From: Escallonia rubra
Taxonomy: Eukaryota; Streptophyta; Magnoliopsida; Escalloniales; Escalloniaceae
Assembly (NCBI GenBank): GCA_033065855.1
Contig: JAVXUO010000737.1
Coordinates: forward strand, 62,001 to 126,000
Direction: 5' to 3'
DNA: 64,000 nt
The position numbers and the translations under genes are program-made. Below are positions 50,572 to 63,895 of the stretch, one piece after another; positions within the stretch are counted from its first letter, which is position 1, and every line of letters begins with the position of its first letter. The notes under the pieces were generated by a model that saw only the letters and a list, made by a program, of their open reading frames with translations, made no database searches and was not told where the DNA came from.

Positions 50572-53500
50572 AACTTAAGTAAGACACATGCTCCTATTAG
50601 ACCGCCTTTTACTTTCATGATACTGAAGCACAATATGCTATACTAGGGGATGATCATGTCATGTTTTGTATCCTTTAAGTTTAGGCACTTGCATGCATCA
50701 GCACTGTTGTTTTAGTATTGTGGCATTTCTTGATCAACTTAATCTCACTGCACTGACATGTTTTTCCTATGAATTCCTGGTAGCGATGGGACTTTTTCTT
50801 TCCTCTTCCTGTAGTTCTGCAAATCCCTGGATAGTAGAAACTTGCAGCACTAGAATGCCAAATAAAAGATGACAAGATAAAGACCCAATTCTCTTTTATG
50901 AACTCCCTCGTAACCTAATTGCGTCATAGACTTAAATCTTCTATAACGATTTCATCATTTTTGAAGCATTTAAATCATTTTGTGATTTTATCGTCAGTCT
51001 TGCAAGAAAGGCAGTTAGAGCATATTAGCATCGACCATTCTCAATTTATTAGATAGGTCTGAAGTTTGCATATTTGGTAAAGTGAGATTGGGGGAAATAC
51101 ACCTTGTCACTTTGACAACATATGTGGAGCAAAATAGTGTGTTTGGCTGCGAACATCCTCGAACAGATTGTCACAATTCAGTAGCAACTGGGCTCGTTTT
51201 GATTAGGTTTCAAGTTGCCTAGTTAATTACATGTAGCCATAGGGTACTGTCCGGACCTTCAAAGAGAACTGCCATTGATAATTTGATACATCATGCTAGT
51301 AGCAAACTCCCATTATATCGTGCTGTAAACCTCTACCTAAAATCTAATCCCATTCTTGGGTTATATATATAATACTTCTAACTTTTCCCTGCATGGTTAT
51401 ATACATTGTTGCTTTATCAGAGTTTATACGTTTCTAAACGTACGCTGACAGTGACCATTGACTTCCATCGCTCCACAATACAACTGCCAACCTTGTGCAC
51501 GAAGTGAAGTCGACCAAGGGACTTGACCGAAGTGCTGCAGGTCAGTCAGCAACCTTTTTAATTCGGCTAATAGACCTGGTGGGCAAATCCGCTGAATTGA
51601 TGAGCTTTTCCCCATTTTTGTTTGTCAGACCAACCGGACATTGAGGCTGGCTTGACACGAGTCAGCATCTGAACTCTTCATGCCATCTTAATTGCGTACA
51701 TAGTTGTATGAAATATTTTGATTGTGTCGAGTCTTGGTTCATTTGATTTCGATTTCTCGTTATTTAATTGTTAAAACTGCTAAAGAAATCAGCGGCGGTG
51801 CTTAATTATTGTTAGATACATTGTATCAGCTATACAACAAAGTCAGCTGCAGTATCTGGCTTCCTAAAAGCTTCTTTTTGGGCACAAAGCTTCCTGCTTT
51901 AAGGTCTTCTATCAAGGCTTTAAAGATGGGCCTTTTGATCAATTCGTTTGACTTCTAGGTAAAAGGAAAAGGTTGGTGATAAACTTTTAGTTGGCTTGTT
52001 TCTTAAGGGATTCCTGAACGAATATTTAGATGATATGCATAGGGAATTGCTGACTAAGTTCCAAGAAAAGTTATTTGATCTCCATTTAAAATTTAATCTC
52101 GTATGGAGGACTATGCAAGAAAATTACAGTTTATGGCTTATAAGCCTGAACAGTTTCGGCTACAAAATGTAATTGTATTTCCATGACAACTTGCTTCACC
52201 TATTAACATGTGTTTTTCTGCGACTACTCGCTTCGCCTATCAACATTCAACAAACAGAGAAAAGAGCTAGAGCTGCTAAAAAGAATTTCTTTGGTACAAA
52301 ACTAATAAAGAGAACTCCGTTGGCCGTCTAGCTACTGGAAATTCAATCTAAGGATTTGGGATTAAAGAAATCGTGATAGAATGGCACACTGGAGTTTTTC
52401 TTCGTTCTTGATCTTGATGGCGAGTTTGCTTGTGAAAACCATTGGTATTTTGATTGCAACACAGAAACAAAAACCCATCATGCGCGTTCACGCCTCATTT
52501 TGTCGATATAACAACGAAAAGAGACGTCCGGACAGGCATACAAAGATGTGAAGACGTTTTGAACAAAAATCAGCATCAATCTAACTAGGATATAGTTTGG
52601 TGCATTGCAATCATTTCATGGAATATTCAAAAATGGCGCCCGTGGGAGGGAATATGCCGCCTCCGTTACCGGTGTATCAGCCATGGGAAGGGAAGAAAGA
52701 AGAAAGAAAATTCTGGGTAATGTTGTGCTGAACACCAACGATAGAGACAAGCTTCCTCTTTTCAATACTAACAAGTAGATTAACGTTAATCATTTCTTTC
52801 ATGGCAGCTAGGCAAATGATTTTCGAGATGTGTCGCCATCGACAACAGAGACTCCACAGCTAAGGTCTGCGTCTCTGTCGCCTGCAGTGCTGTGCTCACG
52901 TGTATATCCGTTATATCTCAATCTCTGCACCCTTTGTTTAATAGCTAATACGCTCACACAAGCTATGTTTTGATGTTGTTTTGTCATTCTTTATTTGCTC
53001 TTTAGATTTGCCATATCATTGCCAGTCATCTCTTAGCTTCTGCATGACAACAAATCTACAAGTTCCTTTGTCCATATTTCCTTACTGTATGGATGGCTTG
53101 TGATGTTCAGGTCTGTTCAAATTTGCATTCTGCTACAAATTGACAAAAGATCAAGACAAACGAACTGTGTTAGGCTTACAAGCTCATAGGCAGGGCATTA
53201 GTTCAATAGTAAACTCTCCTAGATCAACAGTTTGTGTCCTCGAGAGATGTAGAAGTAGAAGTGTTTAACATGCTGTTTGCCATGAGAAAGGAGAAGAAAC
53301 TGAAACATAGCAGAGAAGAAGCTCAGGTATAACTATAGGGTGCGGCTAGATCCATGCTGTCTTATTTTATGGAGTTCACTCTTTTGTCGCTAAAAGCTGC
53401 TTTAGTCACACTTTCTTCAGCCTAACCGTATGAGTTTCTCTCGTCACTGTTTGGTTCACGTATGAAGAAGAGAAGATAAAATAAAAGAAGATGAAAATGG

Positions 53501-54468
53501 AGTTTAGAAGAAAGAATAAGCCTATTTGGGCTCAACAGACCCTCCTAAGTTGAGGTGGTTTGCATAAAAGTACAACATTTTAGCTCAAAGTTCTCTTTCT
53601 TGTAGCTAAAACACTTTCTTTTTTTCTTGTCTCAACTGCTTCTCCCTAACCAAATACATTAAAATTCTGAGGTCTTCTCCTCTCATAATCGTTCTCTGTT
53701 CTTCCGTCCCTCGCCTTATTTCTTCTATCCTATGAGTGCCAAGAGTATAGTTTGGTACCGGGCAGGCGCGCACGCATGCACAAACTTTTGTTGTTTTGTG
53801 TGCTCAAGTACGTACGTATCTTGTCGTGCTTGCAACAGATCAGCTCCCGTATACAAATGTCAATACTTGTCTTGAATTTTCATTCAAATCTCTCTCTGTC
53901 TCCCTCTCCACGCTGTCTCCAGTCCCCCTTCTCCCAATCAGTCTTGTGCAAGACTGTTGGTCTAGTCGCCATCGGAACCTTATCAGGGGGGAGGGGGGAT
54001 GGCGCGGCCTGATAATAGAAAAGCAATGGAGCTAAGTAACTCCTTCTGGCACTGCTCTAGAAGAAAGAAGGCCGTGGTCATCTTACTTGTAGCACACACT
54101 AAAATGACTTTCTGATTAAAGGAATCTGTTTTGTACTAATAATGGCCATTAACTTGGACCATAAGGAGAAGGATGTGCGTCAACATCAGTTATATCTAGC
54201 AGAACATCACAGAATTCTAAAACTTTCGTATATGGTGAGGAATTGAAATAATTTAGTAGGAGTCTATCTGATCACTGAAATCTTATCAAATTGACCCGTT
54301 AAAAGGGCAAAAATAAATTAAAAGAAAAATGAAAGGCATGTTTAAGAGCAAATTGTTACAAGATAACAGCCCCTTTGGTGGAAATGATTGGAACATAACT
54401 GGCCTAAGATACTCAACTGGGCTGAATCACGGAGCGGAGCGCTTCGCCGTACATGATTTGGTCTTGTT
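50572..54468. other. STK19 3' flank and gene-free spacer
   Basis: The first few hundred bases should hold the STK19 3' untranslated region. I see no recognisable gene on either strand. The interval 53448-53660 starts cactgtttggtt and ends near aaccaaatac, and may be a small MITE without a clear target duplication. At 53190-53250 a segment faintly resembles a tRNA-derived SINE, but it lacks a clean B box. Confidence 0.5.
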
Positions 54469-54897
54469 CAGAGGCGGAGTCAGCGGGTGGCACCGGTGGC
54501 TGGTGACGACCCGCTACTCCAACATTTCCCCCATATTTATGGATACATAGCTTGAAATGACAAAAGTGCTTGCCTAAGAATTTTAAAAATACTTGAAAGT
54601 ACTGTGCTTGATCATTTTACATGTTAAAGTATATAAATATTATAGCGATAGTTAAAAGAAATATCTTTTTGGTCATTTTAGACGTTGAACTTACACAAAT
54701 AAACATAAAAAGAAACAAAGTCCAAACTCCAAATAAACAAAGTCAAGATTCAACATGTTGCACATAGCGAATGGACAACATTGCTAAACTACACACTTCA
54801 CCCATTTTCTCCTCTCCCTCCTCCAGCGGCCAACGATAAATTTTTTTTGCTCATATATTTGATGTCCAACTTAAGAATGATCCTGGCTCCGCCACTG
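54469..54897. mobile_element. TIR element with cagwggcggarycag ends, about 430 bp
   Basis: The left end reads cagaggcggagtcag and the reverse complement of the right end reads cagtggcggagccag, 13 of 15 identical. The interior is AT-rich and non-coding. Flanking bases share tcttg on both sides but at different offsets, so the target duplication is not clean. A related right end occurs at 763-778. Confidence 0.65.
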
Positions 54898-57800
54898 CGC
54901 TCTTGCTCCACGTAAAACTTATAAACTCTGTTCAACTAGAATGTCGAGGGCAAAGGATATGGAATTACGTATCATATGGGCAGACAGAAAGACAAGTGGA
55001 GAGATCCAAGGCTTGATTGATGAAATATTTGTCTACAACACCAAACAAACATATTAAAGAGAATGAATCTTGAATATGTACGCACGTAATCCTATGTGTG
55101 GAAACATGTTCGTTCGATAAATAGTACCCATTATTTCAAGTTCCATTTCCTCCTCAATAATTGATCTACAACCATATATAGCAAAATTGCGGCTGCTTGC
55201 AAGTTCAAGATCACGGGTCTCTTCTGTACCAGTGTCTTGTATCTTTTTCTTTAGGACAAGAAGGAAGGTATCTAGACCTCGATTGATCTTATCCATGACA
55301 CTTACAGTTCAACCATCTTAGGCACAACCTCGATTGATCTTGTTTCGTACATCTTCTCCCGACACATACAGCTCCACCATGTCACGTGCATTACCCGATT
55401 ATAATTAGATTGATCCTCTCACGATCGTTATAATTCCATCGTCTTGCGTGAGTATTACTCCACCTATCGTAAAAATTGAGTACCCTTTGGACTTCTAATT
55501 CAAAATAAAATACTTTCAACTGCAGTGTTAGCGTGCTGAATATACCCCATTCGATTGGTTCTACAAACTTGAATGGTGGACATTTTTCCCAAAAACATAT
55601 CAGATTTTGCAGCCATACGCTGCTTTTAAAAAAAAAAAAAAAACAAAATCATTCTTTCAACTAAGAGAGACAAACAGCAACAGAAAGAAAAGAAAGGGTC
55701 GAGTTAGGAGTGTAGAGATTAGTAAAACCTGTCTATGAACTCGAATAACTTTAAAAAAGTTGACAGTTAAAAGTGTAATCATACTTCAGGATGGAAGTAA
55801 TATGGCAATTTAGTCTGCTTATGACGCTCATATGCGTACATTTGTAGACTGACAAGACCATAGCATGTGGGATCCTGAGCGGGGAGGATGTCAAATGGCT
55901 GGAATACTGAAAGGAAACAGCTTATCAGAGGGAGAGAGGTTGGTAGGTTAACAATAGCTTTCGTCTCCAGTACTTAGTTATCAGCTTCGCAAAAGGTTGG
56001 ATTTTGAAAGTGTTGCGTTGTCCTGGTTAGTAAGCAATAATTTAAGTGCATGGGTGGAGGAAGCCAATCCACGTAAATATTGCAGCCAGTGTGTACAGTG
56101 GCATGTTGCATTTGTTTTAATGTCTCCGTGTGACGAAGTCTATATTCGCTATTCGTCACTTGGAATGACGTGACATATTATTATTCGAGATCTAGACTTA
56201 ATAAACAATTTCCTACACGTGCATTCGCGTTGACGACTGGATATGGGTTGCCTCGCTTGGTTTTTTAGTGACATTCAAGCAATGTTTTTCACCTCCTCGT
56301 ATAGTGGTCGACTGACCGGTGTTTAAACCCATGCGCGCTGTTGGTAAAATATTCTAAAGGCGCGACCTGTTTAAATGATTATTGACCACCTCAGAAACCT
56401 GATGTGATTTACCGCGGTTCAAAAAATTTAACATTTATTCGACCCACTTGAATGTTTAAAATCATTTATTCTGCTCTGGAATGCTAGCTTTGTGCCTTAC
56501 AGAAAAAATGACTTGTGCATCTCAATTGAACTCAAAATACTAAAAATCCAAAGAATGTGAAGTCTCACGTTGGACATTTAGCGTTAGAAATTCGAATATA
56601 AGTCTTCTGCACCATCTGCACATCATCGTTGTATGGTTTAGTTGTACGACTAAACCCAAAAAAACAACAAAAGTCACGTCACATTTGTGTATCACCTTTT
56701 TTTTTTTTTTACGTTTTTCAGTTTTTGTAAACGTTATAATTTGATTTACATTGGAAAAGAGCAAATTCAAACAATATTCACCAAATATTTTGATATATAT
56801 GGTTGGAAATCTCTCAACTAATTTCTGACATAAATATATATAAATGTTAGAAAACGATAGTCAAAGAACATCTGAAGTCAAGTGTTCATATTTTTCAGAT
56901 GGTAATTGATCAAACGGCAATACTTTTGCACTTAACATCTACTATATATAGAATACAGACGAGGCAGATGTCGGCGAGGCAAAGAAGTTGCGAAGGTTTA
57001 GGCATGAACAGACGCTATACGTACATCTCAAAGGAAATGTTAGTATCTTGAGGGTCAAGACAGCTATCATCACATTCAGTCAGGTGTGCCATCACGTAAT
57101 GTAAACATGCACTGTTTGTCTCCACTTGATCTGTCGATCTGCTCAATACATATATGTCCCAGCAATTGCATTATTTTTTCGATTGAGACACCCCCCATCC
57201 ATCATGAGACACCATCGATCGAATCGATCGATCTCTCCTACCATACGTCCTTCGTATATAGCTTTGTGGTTTTTGTACGCTGTATGGTGTCCAATGAGAA
57301 AATACGTTTACTGTGTCTCAGTGGTAGATTGAGGCACAGTTTACTGTTGGCGGTGGTTATGGTGGATTGGGTTTTAGACGAAGATTAAGATTTATGCGTG
57401 TTTTTATCCATTAAATCTGTATGGACGATTTGAGATATGACCTATAGATCCAACCAAGGGTTTGATATACTATCATTACAGCTCCCAAAACATGGCTAAG
57501 TGCAAACCTTATAATTTGAGCGTGAAAATTAGACTTTTCCATGAAAATATCATGTTGCATCACTGTCAGTAGGAGCTAGTTTAGAGAATAAGTGGGAGAG
57601 AATGTTTAGAAAATTAAAGAATGTTCCTATAAATTAATTAATGCCCCTTTATCATTTATGGTGTTGCAAAAAGAAACCCAACTAACCTATCCAAAACTGG
57701 GAAGTGAGTGCTGTTTCTGTCGTTGAATGTTATTATCATGCATGCAACTTTTCTCCAATGGGAACGTTTCACGCCATGTTATGCTATATATGCTATGCCT

Positions 57801-58516
57801 GTACACACCGACATTAATCGCTAAAAAGTTTATCAGAAAAAATAAATTTTCTCTTTTAAGTGACAAATGAGACATCGACAAGCATATGGGTGTAAAGATA
57901 GAGATTTCCCTTCCCAAAATGGAGTTATATACCTTCTCTAGATTAAGGTCACCTTTATCCCGTGTGGTTAATTTTTCTTTTAGAACTTGAAATTAATCGG
58001 AGATCACGAAGAACAATAAACCTTTACACTATTTTTAGTTTTTGTAAAGGAAAATTTTATTTTCATATCCTCATGTGCATCTCTACACTGAAGACTAACA
58101 TGTTGTCAAGTTAAAAAGTTAAATTGTAGCTATTGCACTTTTGAGCGACTAATCGATCGTGGAAAAGCATTATATGATAAACATAAACATTCCCAGGAAA
58201 ATTACATTTTCTTTTGCAATTTTCCAACTTGCTGTTGAAACCTGGATCGTTTGCGATAAGATGATAAACTTCTGTTGCAGCAAAAGATTACAATTCCTAC
58301 CATTTAGTGACCCACAATTAATGCTCACTAAAGTTAGTGAAATTTATTCAGTGACAAATCTCGGCAACATTGTTTCTTCTTTAGTTAGTACTCCGTATAT
58401 AAAAGCTAGTGAGGAAGAGAATGGTGTCTCAATGAACGCTATGGGGGTGTCTCTCACACGAGCTACACACAAACTCATGTTGCATCACTGTCAGTAGGAG
58501 AAAATTTTATATCTAA
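54898..58516. other. Gene-free AT-rich spacer
   Basis: Only short unrecognised frames occur. An exact 25-base direct repeat links 57551-57575 with 58476-58500. At 56310-56345 the sequence ggtgtttaaaccc resembles a degraded tRNA-type B box. No gene is called. Confidence 0.55.
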
Positions 58517-59334
58517 GGGTGTGTTTGATAATCCAATTAAGCACTTAAAACTTAATATTTTCAATGATTTTCAATTAAGTGCGGTTGATAACGCTTAACG
58601 TTGTATAACTTAAACAATTAATATGTACCAAACATAGACTAAAATTTTAAGTCAGGGTGGACTTACTTAATACTTATCACTTAATTCTAAGTAAGATGGT
58701 TAAAAGCTATTTTAACATAATTTTACATAAAATTACCACCATGATGCCGCCTCAATTAATTGCTGGCAACTCCACCACACTACAATCACCACCACAACCA
58801 TTATTCTCTTTGCTACCACCACTACAATTACCACCACCTAGCCATTACCACCACCACCACCACAAGGACACCGCCACATCCACCACACCATCGCTGCCGT
58901 CACCACGTCTATGTCCGTCAAAACCATTTAAATATCTGCCACACTACAACCACTGCCATTTATTACAATCACTGCCATGGCTGCCATGTCACTGCCTATC
59001 GCTACCACAACATTCAATTGCCAATATCACGTCTTCACGCACCATTATCACCACCATTGACACATTTCCGCAGCCGCCGCCTCCAGCACCACCACCAACA
59101 TGATTTTTTTTGGCCGAAAAAAAGAAGAAGTTATAAAGTACATAAATAAATGCATAATCTTGAAAAAAAGGATAAATCTATAAATTGAACAGTTTTCAGA
59201 CATTTGTTTTTGGTTTAACAAACAAGTTAACTTATTTTTCAGTAAAGATTCAGTCACTTAATTAAAGTTTTCAATTTTATAAATTCAGCGCTTAACTTTT
59301 TCAGCACTTAAATTTCATTTTTATCAAACAGTCC
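58517..59334. mobile_element. TIR element with ggtgtgtttgata / tatcaaacagtcc ends, about 820 bp
   Basis: The left arm (ggtgtgtttgataa, then ttaagcactta, ttttcaattaagtgc) is mirrored by the right arm, whose reverse complement has ggactgtttgataa, taagtgct, ttaagcgct and taattaagtgactg. The arms extend about 100 bases with indels. The centre (58735-59100) is low-complexity caccac sequence, which gives a spurious Pro/His-rich open frame. No convincing target duplication is seen. Confidence 0.6.
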
Positions 59335-60111
59335 GTTGTAACGACATGTCTTATTGCCAATGGATAGAATTTAATTAGTCGTAAGGTTTCCAAAACAACA
59401 AGGCATAAAGTGTTTATTACTATCTTTTAGTGTTGGTTGTATGATATCATCATAATCACTGTTACCCTGATTTTTCTCATGCTTATGAGTTATGACACGC
59501 TCTCTCGAAGAAGCTCTTCCTCTTATCCATAACTTAGCTTGGTATTTGAACGGTGCGACCTATGGGTTTAATTAGGAATTGACCATCACATTTTTACTGC
59601 AAACTTTTTTTTAGCTACAACCACAAATGTTGCAAGGGGATACAACACTTTCATATGGCAATGGCTAATAGACGTCAAATATGGTTAGACCGTAAGAATT
59701 TGTCAAAACGCCAAATACGATTAGTGATAAAAAGTAATAACGAAAAAGTACTCTAAGATTTGTCCATGAAGACGGCTTTAGAAATGCACTGCTAACCCTA
59801 TTTACTAACTATTGAACAAAGTAATCCTAGCTAGCCTTATGTAATAACCTTGTTGCACCAAAACTTCATCAATTCCCCAATATATAATTAAGTTGGAAAT
59901 TATTTTCTTTCAAATACTCCGTTCACAAAGTAAAAAAAGAAGTCACCCTAAAATTTGTGGTTTGTAAGCCGCACACTAAAAAATGTGATTTGTAAGCCCA
60001 CAAAGTGCATTAAAAATTAATCGAACTCAAAACTTTGCTGAATGGGAACTCTAATATATCAAGTTAATAAGTCTAGCGATTTATATCATGCGTAATATGG
60101 CAAAGTTAATC

Positions 60112-60274
60112 GGATTTGGATCTCCTGTTGTAACCATGGGTTACAGTAGGGTGCTGTCCATATTGCTGAGAGAGGGAGGAGAGAGAGAGATCCCCCTCTC
60201 TTTCCTCCCTCTCCCTCAGCAATGGGGACAGTACCTCTGCTGTAACCCATGGTTACAGCAGGGGATCTGGATCC
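60112..60274. repeat. 163-bp imperfect hairpin (small MITE or small-RNA precursor-like)
   Basis: Almost the whole segment folds back on itself. The left half starts ggatttggatctcctgttgt and the reverse complement of the right half starts ggatccagatcccctgctgt. Both continue with aaccatgggttacag and a gctgtcc/actgtcc block into ctgag..gaggga. The loop is purine-rich. A miRNA- or siRNA-producing locus is possible but not shown. Confidence 0.75.
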
Positions 60275-60559
60275 ATGTTAATCACTTGCGATGGTCCAAG
60301 CACAAATTGTAGCTTGTAAGATGAACCTTGGACCACACAACATGTCTCGGCCTCACAAGATTTGCAGTAAATTATTTGGTGTCATTCAGCTTAAAGTATT
60401 GAGATCCAAAGAAACAATTGCTGACTAGATTATCAATAGGATGGTCCTAGGATCATATAACAATCACTATATTTTACGTTCTTGTTAAATTGTGGAAAGA
60501 AGACAAAATTGTGAGAAACGCACCTCTTTTACTGTTTTCACCTCTTGCACCTATGTTGT

Positions 60560-60704
60560 TGTACGATTTATTTCATTACACTGCCTATCGGATGAAGATG
60601 TCATCCGTATGTCTTTTACTTGCCTTCCTTGCATGTTTTGTAATCCTCCCTGTTAATCTTGGTATATATATATTTCTAATCTTCTCTCAAAAAAAAAAAA
60701 AACT
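60560..60704 (+). mobile_element. Truncated LINE-like retroposon 3' end
   Basis: From ctatcggatga at about 60587, the sequence parallels 29072-29184: the same hairpin cggatga..tcatccgtatgtctt, then tacttgcct, a tatatatattt stretch, and a terminal A run (60690-60702). A second A run at about 60753-60768 may mark another insertion. The 5' extent is unknown. Confidence 0.55.
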
Positions 60705-61689
60705 ATGTATTATACCTATACATTTATTTTATGAATCATTCACTTTCATTCCCAAAAAAAAAAAAAAACTTGGTAATGGTCATTTAAGTAATTTGTAAAT
60801 TAACTTAAGTATTTTCCTAGCTTCCGTACCCACCTCTATATATCTCGCTTCTACCCACGTGACTTCTGTTCCCGTTATCCTTTCTCACCATTTTTTCTTC
60901 TCGCAAATTAAAATAACTTCATAACTTCGCGCTGTAGATTTCTTCCTCTGTTTTTTGCTCTCTTTAGTCCAAGAATAATTGCAGAGCACAATTGAGCCCA
61001 TTAAGTGACTAATCTTTGCTTTGTTTAATTAAATATTTCCATGTAATTAAGTTTGTATAGCTATCTTTCTTTTTACCGGCGAAAGTATCTTCACAATTTG
61101 GTATTTTTTACTTTTCTTTCTCCACAAGGTTTGAAAGGCTTTAACGTCTCGAGTTACGCACGCATCGCATCTCATGTGCTCCAAAAACAAGTAGATAGAT
61201 ATGGACGAATCGCCAAGGCAAGAAATTAAACCTCCAAACTTTGCTATAAAAGATTCACTAGCCGGCCTCACGGGGTCAGAGTTAGCTAGGTTCTAATTTG
61301 ATCTCCAAACATATATTTTGAATCGGAAGTAATCCATTGTTAACCAATTTACGTAAGCCCTAAACTAAGCATAGGAATATTCTTTGTATGAAAGTATAAT
61401 TGCCATTATAAGCAGAAGGCCAACTAAGTTTCAATCTGCTGGACGTTCTATTAACTTCTCGATCAGTGCGGTCAGGCGCAGATGTCGACCTATTGGTCTG
61501 ACCTTTTACCTGGATGGTTACTTGACCAAGCCAGGTCTAATTGCAGGGCTTAGACCAAACTTGGTATTTCTTTCGTCTTAAAGTTTCCGGGAAAAGAAAA
61601 GCTTCTCGAGTTTATGGTAACCAACATAGGAAATTAGACCAAAAAAGAATTGCAGCATACGAAGAATAATACATATTTGCTGGAAAGTA

Positions 61690-61960
61690 AAACGGCCATT
61701 ACCGCACCTTTTGGGAACAGGAGAAGCATAAAGCACTTTTTAGGAACATGATCAAAAGCATTATTATAATTCTAAATCGCGGCTTCGTGACGTGACGACG
61801 AAGAAATTAAAACTGTCATTAGCGCACTTTTTATTAGGAACATGAATCGCATAAAGCATTATAACGAAGGCGAGGTTCCTGATAAAGGAAACTGTCATTA
61901 GCGCACTTTTTAGGATCATAAATCGCATAAAAAAGCACTTTATAACTAATAAGGCGTGGT
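61690..61960. repeat. Three diverged tandem units of about 80-120 bases
   Basis: The motif sequence (aaact)gtcattagcgcactttttaggaacat..aatcgcataaagca occurs at about 61691, 61812 and 61890. The second and third copies are nearest to each other. No open frame follows the repeat. Confidence 0.7.
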
Positions 61961-62748
61961 TCGTTTTAAAGAAAAAAATATTTCAGAAATTTTCTTCTGC
62001 AATTTCTGGTGCTTGGTGCTGTCATAAAAACATGTCAAAGGAAAACCCTTCTCGAACAAACAAAAAACCACGGCTGATATAAGCATGAAAATGACTTTAA
62101 CAATTGAAACCTGAAACTTGGCAAGCCATGCATGCTGGTCTCGTAAGTCATAACCAGAAGTCTGGCTTGACAAGCTATTCTAATGATGATGATGATTATG
62201 AGTATTATAACAGATGTTTTTCTGATTGAAATGAGATCGAGCGTCTTAATTACTGGTTTGAGTCATACATGAAGATCGAGTGTCGCAAAGTCAAAAAGGC
62301 ACACCCCTTTTTCCACAGGATCGCAGGTTGAAAAAGCTACCATCAGCTCATTATCTTACGGAATCATTTACTTTACACCCAATATTGTTGATTAATGTCC
62401 TTATACCTTGTGTATCAAGCTTCTTATATATATATATCTTTTGTGTGCGTGTCTGTGTGTGTGTTTCAGAGAGAGGGAGAGACAGAGAGAGAGAGGGGTA
62501 GTTAATTCTGTTGGTTAACGAAGGATTATTATAAACTAAAAATAAAGAAACAAGAAGTGATGCTGAAAACTACGCGCTTGTCAACCTCTGGGCGAATCTT
62601 AGGATGGTGAACATATTCATTAATTATTACGATTCAGAACGATATCAACCTTCGACAGCACGCCCATCTGAGAAATTCAGGGGACTGCCACGTGGGTCCT
62701 AGCAGCTCCATGCTCATCTGGCAAGACATGAGTGGATAAGGAACATTG

Positions 62749-62772
62749 CACACACACACACACACACACACA
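62749..62772. repeat. (CA)12 microsatellite
   Basis: A pure CA dinucleotide run of 24 bases. A gt-rich and ag-rich stretch lies nearby at 62447-62500. Confidence 0.95.
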
Positions 62773-63600
62773 ATGATTGAATACAGAATACGATTTGCGC
62801 AAGTTGAATTGGATCTAGTCTAGGTGTGAAGTTACTGTGCTGAGAAAGGGAGTGGAAGGATGGCCCAGGGCTGCCCTTAACTTATGGAAGTGAATGAAGT
62901 AAATAGACAGTTTGAAATAGGGCTGAAATTATTGGGTGCCAATGTCAGGAATACGAAGCCGTCACTCCTCCTCCAACATCACCAACACACCTGACCAAAT
63001 ATTCCCTCCTTACTTGGATATGAACCCTAACCCTAGTACCTACAATCATTGTATCTTCCTTCCTCGATGAGGAATTATGATAATCTTGACCCGCCTGCAT
63101 GCGGATAATTGACACGTCACGCTCGCCCTGGTTATTGAAATATAGAGATATGATTTCATTGACATAATGTTGGTTGAGCACAAGAACCTATATATGGGTG
63201 GAGAGGATAATTTAAATACATCGATATCTCAACCTAGTAATATTATCTCAAAAGATAACTAGTTACTTCTTATTCAAAACCTAAACTTAGCAATTTTATA
63301 TTGATCTAGCATCGCCTAACGCTGATGATGTGTACCCTTGGATGGTGTGACACATCACATCGAATACATTTTCATAAACTCGAAACGTGTTATTTCAATG
63401 TACGCCTGTAGAATGCTAATCATGAAGAGAGGATACATGAAGAGGTTTGAGTATGTGCTAGGACTTGATGGAATTGTCTCTTCTCTAATTAAGCGCAAGA
63501 GTATGTCCGCCCACAATTACACACATATGGCATGCGTGCATTAATCGATTTGCTCAAATTTTGCAAAATGTTACGGATGATCGTGGAAGCAATACAACAA
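62773..63600. other. Gene-free spacer
   Basis: Short frames only, none recognised. No terminal repeats or target duplications seen. Confidence 0.5.
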
Positions 63601-63614
63601 TTGTAAAAATATAT

Positions 63615-63895
63615 GCTTTAAGTATCAAATGTTCCAACTTGGTTTGAGATGAATGCACCCGTACGCGTCATAAGCTTTGGAACATTTGCATGCAAACGCT
63701 AATTGCGTCGCCGCTTCACGATTAATAATGAATGGTCATCCGGAGAATCAACGATACAAGTCGAAATCCGCTATTTCAGAAACTTGAAAAGCGCTACGAC
63801 AAAAATGCCTTAATGATCAAGTATTCCAACTCGGTTTAAAGCGATTGCCCATGTTATAAACTTTGAAACATTCCATCGCAAATTTGCACCGGCTA
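63615..63895. repeat. Diverged tandem repeat, period about 192 bases
   Basis: The segment aagtatcaaatgttccaact at 63620 recurs in altered form at 63812 (gatcaagtattccaactcgg). Both are followed by ggttt, then cataagctttggaacatt against tataaactttgaaacatt. The period and the divergent copies suggest a satellite-like or LTR-derived array that continues past or ended near the window edge. Confidence 0.55.

Noticed and set aside
56300..56350. tRNA or SINE B-box-like ggtgtttaaaccc
   Set aside because: No A box, acceptor stem or cloverleaf could be found around it.
58657..59149. Overlapping Pro/His/Thr-rich open frames
   Set aside because: They are translations of caccac low-complexity DNA inside a MITE-like element.
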